Made by a program: the position numbers and the translations under genes
Origin: an uncultured Verrucomicrobiota bacterium
GTDB lineage: Bacteria; Verrucomicrobiota; Kiritimatiellia; CAIQIC01; Lenti-01
Reading direction: 5' to 3'
Assembly: GCA_938003985.1 (NCBI GenBank)
Contig: CALKWZ010000048.1
Span: 31,461-95,460 of the forward strand
Length of the DNA: 64,000 nucleotides
The notes under the pieces: generated by a model
What the model was told of the DNA's origin: nothing
What the model saw: the letters and a program-made list of their open reading frames with translations, nothing else
Databases searched by the model: none
In this document: one piece after another, positions 35,253 to 43,537 of the stretch
Numbering within the stretch: position 1 is the first letter of the stretch
Layout of the letters: every line of letters begins with the position of its first letter

Positions 35253-35287
35253 TCGTCTAGGCCCCAGCGCCGCCGACCGCCGCGACC

Positions 35288-36232
35288 TCACCCCAACCGC
35301 GCGCCGACCGCCAGCTTGTGCCCGCACAGGAACGCCGCGCCGGGCATGGACTTCTTGCCCGCCGGCTGCACTTGCAGCAACCGCAGCGCGCCGCGGCCCG
35401 TCGCCACCAGCGGCCCCGCGCCGGCCGCTTCCAGCACCGTGCCCGGCGCCGCCCCCGCCGTTCCCGCCTCCGTCCGCACCGCGTGCAGCTTCAGCAAAAT
35501 GCCGCCCGGCAAAAAGGTGTAGGCCCCGGGCCACGGCGCGAATCCCCGCAACTGGTTGCGGATCGCTTCCGCCGGCCGGCTCCAATCCACGAGCCCGTCT
35601 TCCTTCGCCAGCTTGCGCGCGAACGTCGCCTGCGCGTCGTCCTGCGGCACGCCCTGCGTCCGGCCCGCGCGGAAATCGTCCAGCACGCGCAGCAGCAGTT
35701 CCGCCCCCTTCGCCGCCAGCTTCGGCTCCAGCGAGCCATAGTCGTCGTACGGCGCGATCGGATATTTTTCCTGCGCCAAGATATCGCCCGCGTCCATCTT
35801 CGGCGTCACGCGCAGCACCGTCACGCCGGTCTCGGTTTCGCCGTGGGCCAGCGTCCACTGCAGCGGACTCGCGCCGCGGTATTTCGGCAACAGCGACGGG
35901 TGCACGTTGATCGTCCCGAGCCGCGGCACGGCCAGCAGGTTCTTCTTGAGGAACTGCCCGTAGCACGCCACGACGGCCACGTCGGGCTGCAGCGCCGCCA
36001 GTTGCGCCACGCACGCGTCGTCGCTGGCGTTTTCCGGCGTGAAGACCGGCAAGTTGCGGCTCAACGCCAAGGTTTTCACTTCGCACGTCTGGCATTGCAG
36101 ACCCCGTCCGCCCGCGCGATCGGGCTGCGTCACGACGGCCACGAGCTCGTCGCGCCCCGCCGCGAGGATGCCCTCCAGCAGCGGACACGCCAGCGCGCCC
36201 GAACCCATCAAGATGACCTTCAGCCTGTCCAC
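35288..36232 (-). CDS. fmt: Methionyl-tRNA formyltransferase
   Basis: 314 residues from the GTG at 36232 (MDRLKVILMGSGALACPLL), the normal Fmt length. The folate-binding and catalytic region reads NVHPSLLPKYRGASPLQWTL with the family His/Asn, and ETGVTVLRVTPKMDAGDIL follows. The C-terminal OB-like domain includes GFAPWPGAYTF. It formylates initiator Met-tRNA. A much longer in-frame ORF upstream is antisense to neighbouring genes and was rejected. def is not adjacent. Confidence 0.95.
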   Translation of the reverse strand: MDRLKVILMGSGALACPLLEGILAAGRDELVAVVTQPDRAGGRGLQCQTCEVKTLALSRNLPVFTPENASDDACVAQLAALQPDVAVVACYGQFLKKNLLAVPRLGTINVHPSLLPKYRGASPLQWTLAHGETETGVTVLRVTPKMDAGDILAQEKYPIAPYDDYGSLEPKLAAKGAELLLRVLDDFRAGRTQGVPQDDAQATFARKLAKEDGLVDWSRPAEAIRNQLRGFAPWPGAYTFLPGGILLKLHAVRTEAGTAGAAPGTVLEAAGAGPLVATGRGALRLLQVQPAGKKSMPGAAFLCGHKLAVGARLG

Positions 36233-36282
36233 GCCCCGTACGCTAAAGCCCCCCGCCCCCGCGGACAAGGCAAAACCCGCCG

Positions 36283-36984
36283 TCACGCCTTCGTGCAGTA
36301 GTAGTTCGCCAACACGCCGCCCTTGGCATCCGCGGCATCGATGCGGAACCCGGCGCGCGCCAGCAGGCCTTCCAGGATCCAATCGTAGGTGGAGAATTCC
36401 TTGCCCACGTGCGCGCGGATGCTGTCGCCGACTTCCGCCCCGCCCTGCGCCGCGGTGTGCGCGATCCAGGCCTCGACGTTCGCATCGACGTTTTCCGTCC
36501 CGAACACGACGTCCATCAGGTGAAACCTGCCGCCCGGCTTGAGCCAGCCGGCCAGTCGGTCCAGCGCCTTCTGCTTCCAGAAATCGGGCAGATGGTGCAA
36601 CGCCAGGCTCGAATGGATGGCGTCCAGCGGCGGACCGTCGTGCGCATAGGTCAGGAAACCGCCCGGACGGCAAACCACGTTGGCGAGCCCTTCTTCTTTG
36701 GCCTTCCACTGCACGAAATCCAGCATCGCGGCCGACACGTCGACGGCATAGACCGTTCGGCAGCGCCGCGCGGCCAGGCGCGCGAAGGCGCCCGTCCCGC
36801 AGCCGAAATCCCCGACCACGGCATCGGATGGCAGATCCAACTTTTCCAGGATCGCCGCGTTCTCGCCGTCGACGTCCCGGAACCGCCGGTGCCGCTCGTC
36901 GTAGGCCGCCACCACCGCGCGGTCGCCGAAATCCTTGTTGATCGCCGCCGTCTCGTCCCAAAGCCATGCCGGATTCGTATTCAT
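36283..36984 (-). CDS. Class I SAM-dependent methyltransferase
   Basis: 233 residues. Motif I is VVGDFGCGTGAFARLA, then VYAVDVSAAMLDFVQW, and the LHHLPDF stretch typical of small-molecule methyltransferases. The start MNTNPAWLWDE at 36984 gives the usual N-terminus. The substrate is unknown. It is 50 bases upstream of fmt on the same strand. Confidence 0.85.
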   Translation of the reverse strand: MNTNPAWLWDETAAINKDFGDRAVVAAYDERHRRFRDVDGENAAILEKLDLPSDAVVGDFGCGTGAFARLAARRCRTVYAVDVSAAMLDFVQWKAKEEGLANVVCRPGGFLTYAHDGPPLDAIHSSLALHHLPDFWKQKALDRLAGWLKPGGRFHLMDVVFGTENVDANVEAWIAHTAAQGGAEVGDSIRAHVGKEFSTYDWILEGLLARAGFRIDAADAKGGVLANYYCTKA

Positions 36985-37072
36985 GCCGCGCAGGATAAAT
37001 CCGCGCGGCCGGAAATTCAATCCGACCCTTTCGGCGCTGGCAACCCTTTCCCAACCATGATAGGAAAGCGCC

Positions 37073-38566
37073 ATGGCCCCCGTCCATTTCAGCCCGCTCA
37101 ACTACGCCGTCCTCGGCGGCTATCTCTTCGCCATGCTCGCCGTCGGCGTTCTCTTCGCCCGCCGGCAGAAGACCACGGAAGACTACTTCCTCGGCGGCCG
37201 CAAAATGCCCTGGCTCGTCGTCGGCATGAGCATGTACGCCTCGCTCACCAGCGCCGTCACCTTCATGGCGCTGCCCGGCACGGCCTACCGCGAAAACGTC
37301 GCCTTCATCGTCGTCAGTTTCGCCAGCGTGCTCGTCGCGCCCGTGCTGGTGACGCTCTTCTATCCGTTCTACCACCGCCTGCGCGTCACCACGTCCTACG
37401 AATACGTGGCGCACCGTTTTGGCCCGCGCGCGCGCCAGGCCGTCGCCGGCCTGTTCATTTTGGCGCGCCTCGGCTGGCTCGGGCTGGTGGTCTACGCCCC
37501 CGCCCTCGCGCTCTCCGTCGTCTCCGGCATTCCGCTCTGGGGCTGCATCCTGGCCATGGGCGGGCTCGCCACGGCCTACACCGTCCTCGGCGGCCTCGCC
37601 GCCGACGTCTGGACCGACGTCGTCCAGTTCGTCCTCATGCTCGGCGGCGTGGCGTGGCTGATCTTCGCGCTGGTCCAGCGCGCGCCCGGCGGCGCCGCCG
37701 GCATCCTCGACTTCGCCCGCGCGCAGGGGCATCTGCACGTCGCCGACTGGAGCCTCTCGCTCACCGCCCTGAGCGGCTGGGTCGTCGGCCTCGGCTACTT
37801 CTTCCAGCTCATGCAGGACTACGGCACCGACCAGCTCACCGTGCAGCGCATGATGGCCATTCCCACCGCCCGCGGCGTGACGCGCGCGCTGTTCTTCAAC
37901 GCCGGCGTGGATTTCGTCGTCATCGGCGCGCTGCTTTTCATCGGCCTCGGGCTCTTCGCCTGCCAGGCCGCCGATCCGGGCCTGTTTTCCGAAGGGCTCG
38001 CGAGCGACCGCCTGCTGCCGACGTTCATCCTGCACGCCCTGCCCGACGGCGTGTCGGGACTGCTGATCGCCGCGCTGTTCGCCGCGGCCATGTCCAGCCT
38101 CGATTCCGGCATCAGTTGCGCCTCGACGGTGATCATCCACGACTTCCTGCGCCCCGCGCGCAAGGCCCCGGCCGGCGAAGCGCACGACTTGCGCCTCGCC
38201 CGCACGCTCACGTTCGTCCTCGGCGCTTTCGCCACGGCGCTGGCTTTCTACGTTGCCCGCTTCGAGCGCCTGATCGAGGCCTACACCCACGTCGTCAGCC
38301 TCTTCAACGCCCCGATCCTCGGCCTGTTCCTGCTGGGCATGCTGACCCGGCGCGCCGATTTCGCCGGCTGGGCCGCGGGCGCGCTCGCCGCGATCTTCAC
38401 GACGCAACTGGTGCAGTCCTTCACCCCGCTGCACTTCGCGTGGCACTTCCCCCTCGCCCTCTTCGTCACCCTCGCCGTCGGCTACGCGGCCTCGCTGCGC
38501 CCCGGCGCCGCCGCCCGCCCCCGCCCCGGCCTCACCGTCTGGGACCGGCACCACGCGCCGTTGTAA
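37073..38566 (+). CDS. Sodium:solute symporter (SSS family)
   Basis: 497 residues with about 13 hydrophobic segments. Family marks are EDYFLGGRKMPWLVVGMSMYASLTSAVTF near the N-terminus, YEYVAHRFGPRAR, and SSLDSGISCASTVIIHD with the conserved sodium-site serines. It couples sodium entry to uptake of a sugar, carboxylate or amino acid; the substrate cannot be named. It is a single gene, convergent with nadE. Confidence 0.93.
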   Translation: MAPVHFSPLNYAVLGGYLFAMLAVGVLFARRQKTTEDYFLGGRKMPWLVVGMSMYASLTSAVTFMALPGTAYRENVAFIVVSFASVLVAPVLVTLFYPFYHRLRVTTSYEYVAHRFGPRARQAVAGLFILARLGWLGLVVYAPALALSVVSGIPLWGCILAMGGLATAYTVLGGLAADVWTDVVQFVLMLGGVAWLIFALVQRAPGGAAGILDFARAQGHLHVADWSLSLTALSGWVVGLGYFFQLMQDYGTDQLTVQRMMAIPTARGVTRALFFNAGVDFVVIGALLFIGLGLFACQAADPGLFSEGLASDRLLPTFILHALPDGVSGLLIAALFAAAMSSLDSGISCASTVIIHDFLRPARKAPAGEAHDLRLARTLTFVLGAFATALAFYVARFERLIEAYTHVVSLFNAPILGLFLLGMLTRRADFAGWAAGALAAIFTTQLVQSFTPLHFAWHFPLALFVTLAVGYAASLRPGAAARPRPGLTVWDRHHAPL

Positions 38567-38590
38567 ACCGAACCGGAAATCTGTCCGGAC

Positions 38591-40225
38591 TTATTCGCGG
38601 AAGCCGTTGGTGATGGGCATGCGGCGGTCGCGGCCGAAGGCCTTGGGCGTGATCTTGACGCCGGGGGCGCCCTGCCGGCGCTTGTATTCGCTGCGGTCCA
38701 CCAGGCGCGCGACGCGGCGCACCGTGGCTTCGTCGAAGCCGGCGGCCAGGACGTCCGCGATGCCCACCTGCCGTTCGACGTAGAGCTCCAGGATCGGATC
38801 GAGCACGTCGTAGGGCGGGAGGGAGTCGGAATCCAACTGGCCCGGCTTGAGTTCGGCAGAGGGCGGGCGGGAAATCGTCGTGGGCGGGATGACCTCGCCG
38901 CGGCGGTTGCGCCAGCGGGCCAGTTCGAACACGAGGGTCTTGGGCACGTCCTTGATGAGCGCGAAGCCGCCGGCCATGTCGCCGTAGAGCGTGGCGTAGC
39001 CGGTGGCCATCTCGCTCTTGTTGCCGGTGGTGACGACCATGTGGCCGAAGCGGTTGGAGAGCGCCATGACGAGCACGCCGCGGATGCGCGCCTGGAGGTT
39101 TTCCTCCATCAGCGTGCCCGGCAGGGGATTCGTCCAGTCCACTTCGGCGCAGGCCGGCGCGAGCATCCCGGACAGCGCGTCCACCGCCGGCGCGATCGGG
39201 ATCTTCAGGCACGGAATCCCCAGCCGCCGCGCCAGTTCCAGCGCGTCGGAAAAGGTCTCGTTCGAGGTGACGACGGACGGCATCGTGACGCCGAAGACGC
39301 GGTCCTGGCCCAGCGCGTCCACGGCGATCGTCGCGACGAGCGCGGAATCGATGCCGCCGGAAAGCGCCACGAGGACGCCCGGGAAGCCGTTCTTGTCGAC
39401 GTAGTCGCGCAGGCCGATTTCGAGCGCGGCGTACACTTCTTCCACGGCGTCCGGCAACGGCGCGAGCCGGCCCGGAACCGGCGTCCAGCGGCCGGCCGCT
39501 TGCTCGAGATCGACCAGGAGCATGCCCTCGCGGAAAAGTTCCGAGCGCGCGGCGACGGCGCCGTCGGCGGCGACGGCCAGGCCGCCGCCGTCGAAGACGA
39601 GTTCGTCCTGGCCGCCGAAAATATTGGTGTAGAGCATCGGCACGCCGAGCGCGGCGACGGCTTTCCGGGCCATTTCCTCGCGGTCGTTTTCGCGCCCGCG
39701 GCAATAGGGCGAGGCGGACAAATTGACCAGCGCGTCGCAATTCCCTTTCAGCCCGCGGAAGGATTCGCCCGTCGGCCACCAGGAATCCTCGCAGACGTGC
39801 ACGGCGAGGCGCGCGCCCTTGAACTCGTGGACCAGCGGCGCGGCGCCCGGCGCGAAGATGCGCCGCTCGTCGAACACGCCGTAGTTGGGCAGGAGCATTT
39901 TCCGGGCCGTGGCGACGCAACGGCCGCCGCGGAACAGCAGCGCCGCGTTGCAAAGCTGGCCGTTCTCCCGCACCGGCGCGCCGACGAGCGCCAGCAGATC
40001 CGGCGGCAGCGCGGCGGCCAGTTGTTCGGCCTCCGCCGCGACGGCGTCCATGAAGCGCGGGCGCAGGACGAGGTCGTCCGGCGGATAGCCGCACAGGGCC
40101 TGTTCGGGAAACACGGCGACGTCCGCGCCCGCGGCGGCGGCTTGTTGAGCGAAGCGCACGATCTTCGCCGCGTTTTCCGGCAGCGCCCCCACCGTCGGAT
40201 TCATCTGGACCAAAGCGAATTTCAT
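38591..40225 (-). CDS. nadE: Glutamine-dependent NAD+ synthetase
   Basis: 544 residues. The N-terminal nitrilase-type glutaminase has the triad in FPEQALCGYPPDDL (Glu), RKMLLPNYGVFDE (Lys) and HVCEDSWWP (Cys). The C-terminal synthetase has the ATP loop VALSGGIDSALVATIAVDALG and TGNKSEMATGYATLYGDMAGG. It makes NAD+ from deamido-NAD+, ATP and glutamine. The start overlaps the stop of the upstream thioesterase gene. Confidence 0.96.
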   Translation of the reverse strand: MKFALVQMNPTVGALPENAAKIVRFAQQAAAAGADVAVFPEQALCGYPPDDLVLRPRFMDAVAAEAEQLAAALPPDLLALVGAPVRENGQLCNAALLFRGGRCVATARKMLLPNYGVFDERRIFAPGAAPLVHEFKGARLAVHVCEDSWWPTGESFRGLKGNCDALVNLSASPYCRGRENDREEMARKAVAALGVPMLYTNIFGGQDELVFDGGGLAVAADGAVAARSELFREGMLLVDLEQAAGRWTPVPGRLAPLPDAVEEVYAALEIGLRDYVDKNGFPGVLVALSGGIDSALVATIAVDALGQDRVFGVTMPSVVTSNETFSDALELARRLGIPCLKIPIAPAVDALSGMLAPACAEVDWTNPLPGTLMEENLQARIRGVLVMALSNRFGHMVVTTGNKSEMATGYATLYGDMAGGFALIKDVPKTLVFELARWRNRRGEVIPPTTISRPPSAELKPGQLDSDSLPPYDVLDPILELYVERQVGIADVLAAGFDEATVRRVARLVDRSEYKRRQGAPGVKITPKAFGRDRRMPITNGFRE

Positions 40226-40659
40226 GCCGGCGGCGCTCCCGTCTTCTCGCGGAACACCGCGGGCAGTTCGGCCAGGCGGTTGGCCGCGTAGTCGAAGGCC
40301 ACCATGCCGGTCTTGGCCAGCGCGACGGTCGCGCCGTCGCCGGCGCGCGTCGCGCGGTAGACCAGATCGAAGGTGCGCCGTTCGACGTCCTGGAAACCCA
40401 TTTCCACGACGAGGCGGTCGCCGCGGAACGCGACGGCCTTGAACTGGACGACGGCGTCGCCCATCAGCAGGCCCACGCCGCCGACGTCCGTTTCCGAGAA
40501 TCCAAAGTGCGCCAAAAAGCGCAGGCGCGCCTCGTGCAGCAGGCCCAGCAGCGCGTCGTTGCCGACGTGCTGTCCGTAGTTGATGTCCGTGATCCGCACG
40601 TCCAGTTCCGTGCGGAAGCCGAAGTCCACGCCGTTGAAATCCAATTTGACCCGCGCCAT
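40222..40659 (-). CDS. Hotdog-fold acyl-CoA thioesterase-like protein
   Basis: 145 residues. The 4-hydroxybenzoyl-CoA-thioesterase-like layout is seen in RITDINYGQHVGNDALLGLLHEARLRFL, with an Asn at the position of the catalytic acid or Asp. The usual strand FDLVYRATRAGDGATVALAKTGMVAFD follows. The ATG at 40659 lies 31 bases downstream of the candidate promoter's -10. It is coupled to nadE (4-base overlap). Confidence 0.85.
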   Translation of the reverse strand: MARVKLDFNGVDFGFRTELDVRITDINYGQHVGNDALLGLLHEARLRFLAHFGFSETDVGGVGLLMGDAVVQFKAVAFRGDRLVVEMGFQDVERRTFDLVYRATRAGDGATVALAKTGMVAFDYAANRLAELPAVFREKTGAPPA

Positions 40660-40689
40660 GCCGTTTCCGATCGTTTTGCGTTGGCGCCG

Positions 40690-40718
40690 ATTTGACCCCT
40701 TGGGCGCGCGGATGTCAA
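40690..40718 (-). promoter_or_regulatory. Candidate promoter of the thioesterase-nadE unit
   Basis: Minus strand: TTGACA (40718-40713), a 17-base spacer and TCAAAT (40695-40690), directly upstream of the gene and adjacent to REP copy B. Confidence 0.55.
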
Positions 40719-40734
40719 TCCCGCCGGACTGTTT

Positions 40735-40794
40735 GGAGACCCGGCGCCCTCGCCGGGCGGGTTTTTCCGATCCGCGGCGCGGGGGGCGGGCTCC
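40735..40794. repeat. REP element, copy B (3' side of the RAYT gene)
   Basis: A full-length 60-base copy: GGAGACCCGGCGCCCTCGCC, then GGGCGGGTTTTTCCGATCCG, then a CGGCGCGGGGG arm, ending GGCTCC. CTGTTT precedes it at 40729. It contains two palindromic arms joined by TTTTTCCGATC. It touches the stop codon of the RAYT gene. Confidence 0.88.
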
Positions 40795-40795
40795 A

Positions 40796-41275
40796 TCAAA
40801 ACCGCAAATCGTGGATGCGCCCGCGGAATGGCCAATCCTCCGGCCTTGCAACCAATCCCGCCCGCACGGGATTGGCCTCCACATAGGTCCACTTTTCCGA
40901 ATAATTCTCGCCGTCGCACAAATAACGGTCGAAATAGTCTTCCTGCCAGAAGGGCGGCTCCAGTCCCAGCCTTTTCGTCAGGACATGCGAACTCACGGAT
41001 TTCCACGTCTGCATCCAATCCCGCATGGAATCCGCATGGCGCGCGGCGCGCGCGAAGAAATGCACATGGTCGGGCATCAGCAAGTAATCTCCCACCCACC
41101 AGCCGTTGCGCGGCGCCGACCGCTCCCAAAGGCCGCGCAGGACTTCGTGGGCAACCGAACAGGCGAGGACGGAGCGGCGCCCGGCCGCGACAACCGTGAA
41201 AATTGCCAGCGGCTCCGCCGCAAATGCCGTCAAATGAGCCAGGTGCTTGTATTGCGGTTGGGCCATCGTGGCCAT
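40796..41275 (-). CDS. REP-associated tyrosine transposase (RAYT, Y1_Tnp family)
   Basis: 159 residues. The HUH motif is in YLLMPDHVHFFARA and the hallmark C-terminal motif is KWTYVEANPVRAGLV. FWQEDYFDRYLCDGENY contains the probable nucleophile region. RAYTs are single-strand endonucleases that move or maintain REP sequences. REP copies B, C and D lie immediately on both sides, matching the usual REPtron architecture. The start is uncertain: ATGs at 41266, 41275 and 41308 are in frame. It looks intact. Confidence 0.92.
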   Translation of the reverse strand: MATMAQPQYKHLAHLTAFAAEPLAIFTVVAAGRRSVLACSVAHEVLRGLWERSAPRNGWWVGDYLLMPDHVHFFARAARHADSMRDWMQTWKSVSSHVLTKRLGLEPPFWQEDYFDRYLCDGENYSEKWTYVEANPVRAGLVARPEDWPFRGRIHDLRF

Positions 41276-41309
41276 CGAAACGCCGGAAGAGGACGACGTC
41301 AAGTTCATT

Positions 41310-41359
41310 GGAGACGGATTTTCCGATCCGCGGCGCGGGGGCGCGCCGGCTCCAAACAG
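41310..41359. repeat. REP element, copy C (5' side of the RAYT gene, one arm missing)
   Basis: GGAGAC, then GGATTTTCCGATCCGCGGCG, then the CGGGGGCGCGCCGGCTCC arm and AAACAG. Compared with copy B it lacks the CCGGCGCCCTCGCCGGGCGGG arm. Confidence 0.8.
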
Positions 41360-41391
41360 CCTTGGGCTGGCGACGAGGCCAAACGGATTTG

Positions 41392-41430
41392 GGAGACCTG
41401 GCGCCCTCGCCGGGCGGGTTTTTCCGATCT
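41392..41430. repeat. REP element, copy D (complementary half)
   Basis: GGAGACCTGGCGCCCTCGCC then GGGCGGGTTTTTCCGATCT, ending without the second arm. It carries exactly the half missing from copy C. It ends 6 bases from the stop codon of the next gene. Confidence 0.8.
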
Positions 41431-41436
41431 GCCGAC

Positions 41437-42315
41437 CTACGGGCTCAGGGGCAAGACCGCCTTCATGCGGTAGACGTGCGTCGCGTCGGGAATGCCGGGC
41501 AGGCTGATTTCCTGCGGGCTGACGGAATACGGGCCGTAGCGGACGGCGGAGCCGGCCCACGGACCCGACACGCCGACCGGCATCTGGTTCGTGTCCTCCA
41601 ACCGGTACAGGCGCGTGGAGCGCGTGGTCCATTGCAACGTGCCGGCGGATTTCGAGTAGGCCGTGATCATGAACGCTTCGGCGTCGTCCAGCGGGTCGGT
41701 ATCGGCGCCGTATTCCGCCGTGTCGGTCGCGCCGTCGCCGTCCTGATCGTGCGCCCCGCCGGACAGCGTCGTCAAGTTGCCGGCGCGGCTCAACTCCCAC
41801 GGATCGGGCAGGCCGTCGCCGTCGGAGTCCGCCCCGGAAAAGAAGGAGTCCGTCTGGACGAACGCCTGCGCGTTGGACAGGCCGATCCAGCCGAGGTTGG
41901 CGCTCCAGGCGTAGCCGGAAAGAGCGCCGGTGAGCAAATCGATCCGCGGCCGGCCCCAGGACTGCTCGAAGAGGATCCAGCCGACGTTCGCCCCATAGGC
42001 ATAGCCCCACAGGTAGCCCGCGCAGTCGTGGTTCACGCCCCAATCGGCGGCGGATTCGTTGACGTACCGCCAGCCGTTGGTCGGACCGTTGCCGAGGCCG
42101 ATCCAGCCGCAGTTCGCGCTCCAGACGTAGCCCGTGCAGAAATATTGTCCGACGGCCGCGCCGGCGGCGACGTTGCCGCGCGCGTCGAGCCAGCCGACGT
42201 TCGCCCCGTAGGCGTACTGGTTGGGCGCGTTGATGGTCGTGGCCGCGCGCGCGGCCAAACCGGCGGCGAGCCAGAGTCCCAAGCCCAGCCCCATCGCAAC
42301 AATCGATTTGCTCAT
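41437..42315 (-). CDS. Secreted protein with GW-type repeats and calcium-binding segments
   Basis: 292 residues. A signal peptide (LGLGLWLAAGLAARA) precedes four repeats of the type YAYGANVGWL / VWSANCGWIG / YGANVGWILF / AWSANLGWIG (about 35-145). Aspartate-rich segments DSDGDGLPDPWEL and DQDGDGATDTAEYGADTDP resemble thrombospondin-3 or EF-hand-like calcium sites and are common near the C-termini of PVC surface proteins. It is the last of three secreted-protein genes on this strand. The function is unknown. Confidence 0.75.
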   Translation of the reverse strand: MSKSIVAMGLGLGLWLAAGLAARAATTINAPNQYAYGANVGWLDARGNVAAGAAVGQYFCTGYVWSANCGWIGLGNGPTNGWRYVNESAADWGVNHDCAGYLWGYAYGANVGWILFEQSWGRPRIDLLTGALSGYAWSANLGWIGLSNAQAFVQTDSFFSGADSDGDGLPDPWELSRAGNLTTLSGGAHDQDGDGATDTAEYGADTDPLDDAEAFMITAYSKSAGTLQWTTRSTRLYRLEDTNQMPVGVSGPWAGSAVRYGPYSVSPQEISLPGIPDATHVYRMKAVLPLSP

Positions 42316-42337
42316 GGCGACGGTTCCTTTCCCCGCT

Positions 42338-43519
42338 TCAGCGGTCGAAATTCGCCCACGGATGGGCGCTGGCGCCGCTGGTCGCCAGTTCGCCGACGTT
42401 GGTGACGATCGGTCCGTAGACGTCGCGCGCGCCCATCAGATAATCGAACGTCTGGCCGCCGCTGGAATTGAGCACGAGCAGGTTGTTGGTGCTGGAGACG
42501 CAATCGAGGCCGTACTTCGTGCCGCCGGCGAAATCGTAGATGCGGTTGTTCTGCACCCGGTTGCCGGCGGCCACGTTCAGGCGGATCCCGGTGCCGTTGT
42601 TTTCCCCGACCATGCAGTCCCGCACGACGTTGCCCGCGCAGCGGCCGCCGTTGCCGTTGAGGATGACGCCGTAGGTGCCGTTGCTGACCACCGTGCAGCC
42701 GGAAAACAGGTTGCCGTTGGCTTGGCCGGACGCGCCGGCGACGTGGATGCCGTAGGACGCGTTGCCGACCACGGCGCAGCGGACGATGGCGTTGCCGTGG
42801 CACTGGCCGGTGCTGCTCTGGACGAGGATGCCGTGGTCGCCGTTGCCGTGGAAGGTGCAGCCGGAAATCCAATTGCCGTTGCACCGGCCCGAGGCCGCGT
42901 AGAACCCGAGGCCGTCGTCGGCGTTCGCCGCGACGACGCAATCGACGACGCGGTTGCCGTTGCATTGGCCGCCGGAACCGTCGAGATGGATCGCGGCGTA
43001 CCCGTTGCCCCGCAGCGCGCAGCGGACGAGGGCGTTGCCGTCGCACGCCCCGCCCACCCCGTCCAGCTTGATGCCGTAGTAGAGGTTGCTGAACACCGCC
43101 AGATCTTCGAACCGGCCGTTCCGGGAATTCTTGGCCTGCACTCCGTAGCTGAAGCCGCGGATGCTGCCGTTGCGGACGACCACGTCCAGGACCGGCGCGT
43201 CGCCGGGGGCGTTCAGATGGATGCCGTGGCCCAGTCCGCTGCGGTCGCCCGACAGCGTGAACCCCATCAGGTCCAGCGTCACGCCGTTGGTGCCGATGAC
43301 GATGCCCGTGGCGCCGCTGGTCAGGTTGGTCGCCAGATAGTAGGAGCCCGGCTGGCTGATGGTATACGGCACGTTGGTGATCGCCGTGCGCGGCTCGAGC
43401 TGCGCCAGCGACTTCATCGTCGGGCCCGGCGCGGCGGACGGCGCGAGGGGACCTTGGGCGCGGACGGCGGCGGCCACCGAACCCGCCGCGAGGAAGAGAG
43501 CGAAACGTTTGGCGTTCAT
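42338..43519 (-). CDS. Secreted right-handed parallel beta-helix protein 1
   Basis: 393 residues. A signal peptide (RFALFLAAGSVAAAVRA), then a NosD-like/pectate-lyase-type beta helix built from about ten coils of the form CNGNRVVDCVVAANADDGL. It ends SGASAHPWANFDR. It is a paralogue of the next gene upstream, with the same flanks (MKSLAQLEPRTAITNVPY; GPIVTNVGELATSG). No catalytic residues of a known polysaccharide lyase were recognised. It could be a structural or glycan-binding surface protein. Confidence 0.85.
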   Translation of the reverse strand: MNAKRFALFLAAGSVAAAVRAQGPLAPSAAPGPTMKSLAQLEPRTAITNVPYTISQPGSYYLATNLTSGATGIVIGTNGVTLDLMGFTLSGDRSGLGHGIHLNAPGDAPVLDVVVRNGSIRGFSYGVQAKNSRNGRFEDLAVFSNLYYGIKLDGVGGACDGNALVRCALRGNGYAAIHLDGSGGQCNGNRVVDCVVAANADDGLGFYAASGRCNGNWISGCTFHGNGDHGILVQSSTGQCHGNAIVRCAVVGNASYGIHVAGASGQANGNLFSGCTVVSNGTYGVILNGNGGRCAGNVVRDCMVGENNGTGIRLNVAAGNRVQNNRIYDFAGGTKYGLDCVSSTNNLLVLNSSGGQTFDYLMGARDVYGPIVTNVGELATSGASAHPWANFDR

Positions 43520-43537
43520 GGGGTGGCTCCTTTCGGT

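Noticed and set aside
36233..38554. Upstream extension of fmt to a >1,000-residue protein
   Set aside because: It is antisense to the symporter gene and overlaps the methyltransferase gene; Fmt has its normal N-terminus from the GTG at 36232.
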